From WLMZ01 sp031367435 (GTDB lineage: Bacteria; Actinomycetota; Acidimicrobiia; Acidimicrobiales; Ilumatobacteraceae), in assembly GCA_031367435.1 (NCBI GenBank), contig JANLPV010000106.1, positions 1-7,284 on the forward strand: a DNA stretch of 7,284 nucleotides. Direction: 5' to 3'. Shown in pieces: positions 7,028 to 7,284 of this stretch; the stretch's first letter is position 1, and each line of letters starts with the position of its first letter. A program made the translations under genes and the position numbers. The notes beneath the pieces are model-generated. The model was given only the letters and a program-made list of their open reading frames with translations, searched no databases and had not been told where the DNA came from.

Positions 7028-7284
7028 GACGGCAACCGTACACGCGTTCCCGCGGCATCGCCCTGCGAATCAGCACCCGCAGGGTCGTTGCGGTGCGCCA
7101 GCTGTGCACCCGGTTGGAGAGCCATGATCAACTCGCGGCGAACCTGCGCGAGTCCGAGGAGATCGACGCGTGAGCGTTCGGTAACCGGGTTGAATCCGGC
7201 CCGGTTGAGTTCGAGCACCAACGCGGGAAGCCAGCGCGGCTCGATCGACGCGACGGCAAGACGGAGCTGCGGTGCCGCAGCCCA
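7024..7284 (-). CDS. C-terminal fragment of an operon gene cut by the window edge (possible DUF5691-type protein)
   Basis: The frame is open from the window edge to a TGA at 7026-7024, giving the last 86 residues of a protein. A TTG at 7221 is almost certainly internal. The visible part has a helical stretch, beginning WAAAPQLRLAVASIEPRWLP and continuing through LVLELNRAGF and LLGLAQVRRELIMAL. A polar, probably flexible end rich in Gly, Asp and Arg follows. The stop overlaps the GTG of the ATPase gene by 4 nt, so it is the preceding gene of the same operon. I do not recognise it from sequence alone. In actinobacterial clusters of this kind, DUF5691 commonly sits directly before the ATPase, with a SWIM zinc-finger gene before that. 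The helical W...R.EL ending is compatible with DUF5691, but this is a positional guess. Confidence 0.6.
   Translation of the reverse strand, partial: WAAAPQLRLAVASIEPRWLPALVLELNRAGFNPVTERSRVDLLGLAQVRRELIMALQPGAQLAHRNDPAGADSQGDAAGTRVRLPS

Noticed and set aside
1..7284. Search for tRNA, rRNA, CRISPR repeats, insertion-sequence ends and transposase or integrase genes
   Set aside because: None seen. The only repeats are in-frame repeats of the helicase tail.

Overview
The window is GC-rich chromosomal DNA with dense, tightly packed genes, GTG/ATG starts and protein sequences typical of a high-GC actinobacterium. An Acidimicrobiia-like host is my guess from composition and protein style, not something the sequence proves. 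It holds two convergent transcription units and no RNA gene, mobile element or CRISPR array that I can see.

Left part (+ strand, 102-2492): one gene for a DEAD-box RNA helicase with a complete catalytic core (about residues 1-352 of 796). A very long low-complexity tail of about 420 residues follows. The middle of the tail is Arg/Asp/Gly/Ser/Asn/Pro-rich and contains no lysine for 344 residues. The end switches to Lys/Gly/Phe/Tyr repeats. The DNA here carries in-frame tandem repeats (a ~177-nt offset duplication, a 60-nt tandem pair and a 15-nt triplet).

Right part (- strand, 7284 down to 2525): a polar gene cluster read right to left. It starts with the C-terminal end of an unidentified gene cut by the window edge. 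Then come a MoxR-type AAA+ ATPase (YehL-like), a 747-residue DUF5682 protein (YehM-like) and a VWA-domain protein with an intact MIDAS metal site (YehP-like). The junctions are a 4-nt GTGA overlap, a 4-nt gap and a 4-nt ATGA overlap, so the genes are almost certainly one translationally coupled operon. This matches the AAA/DUF5682/VWA set (yehLMP in E. coli; in actinobacteria often with SWIM zinc-finger and DUF5691 genes), whose function is not established. By analogy with other MoxR-VWA pairs (RavA-ViaA, CbbQ-CbbO, NorQ-NorD), the ATPase and the VWA protein probably form a chaperone-like remodelling machine. The DUF5682 protein would be either its client or its effector.

The most interesting observation is that the N-terminal part of the DUF5682 protein carries a spaced set of residues (GIRHH, IEGP, RExxM, GAWH). 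These resemble the metal-site motifs of the TIKI/TraB/EreA/ChaN hydrolase superfamily and suggest the operon may control an enzyme. The helicase and the operon end only 32 nt apart, tail to tail.
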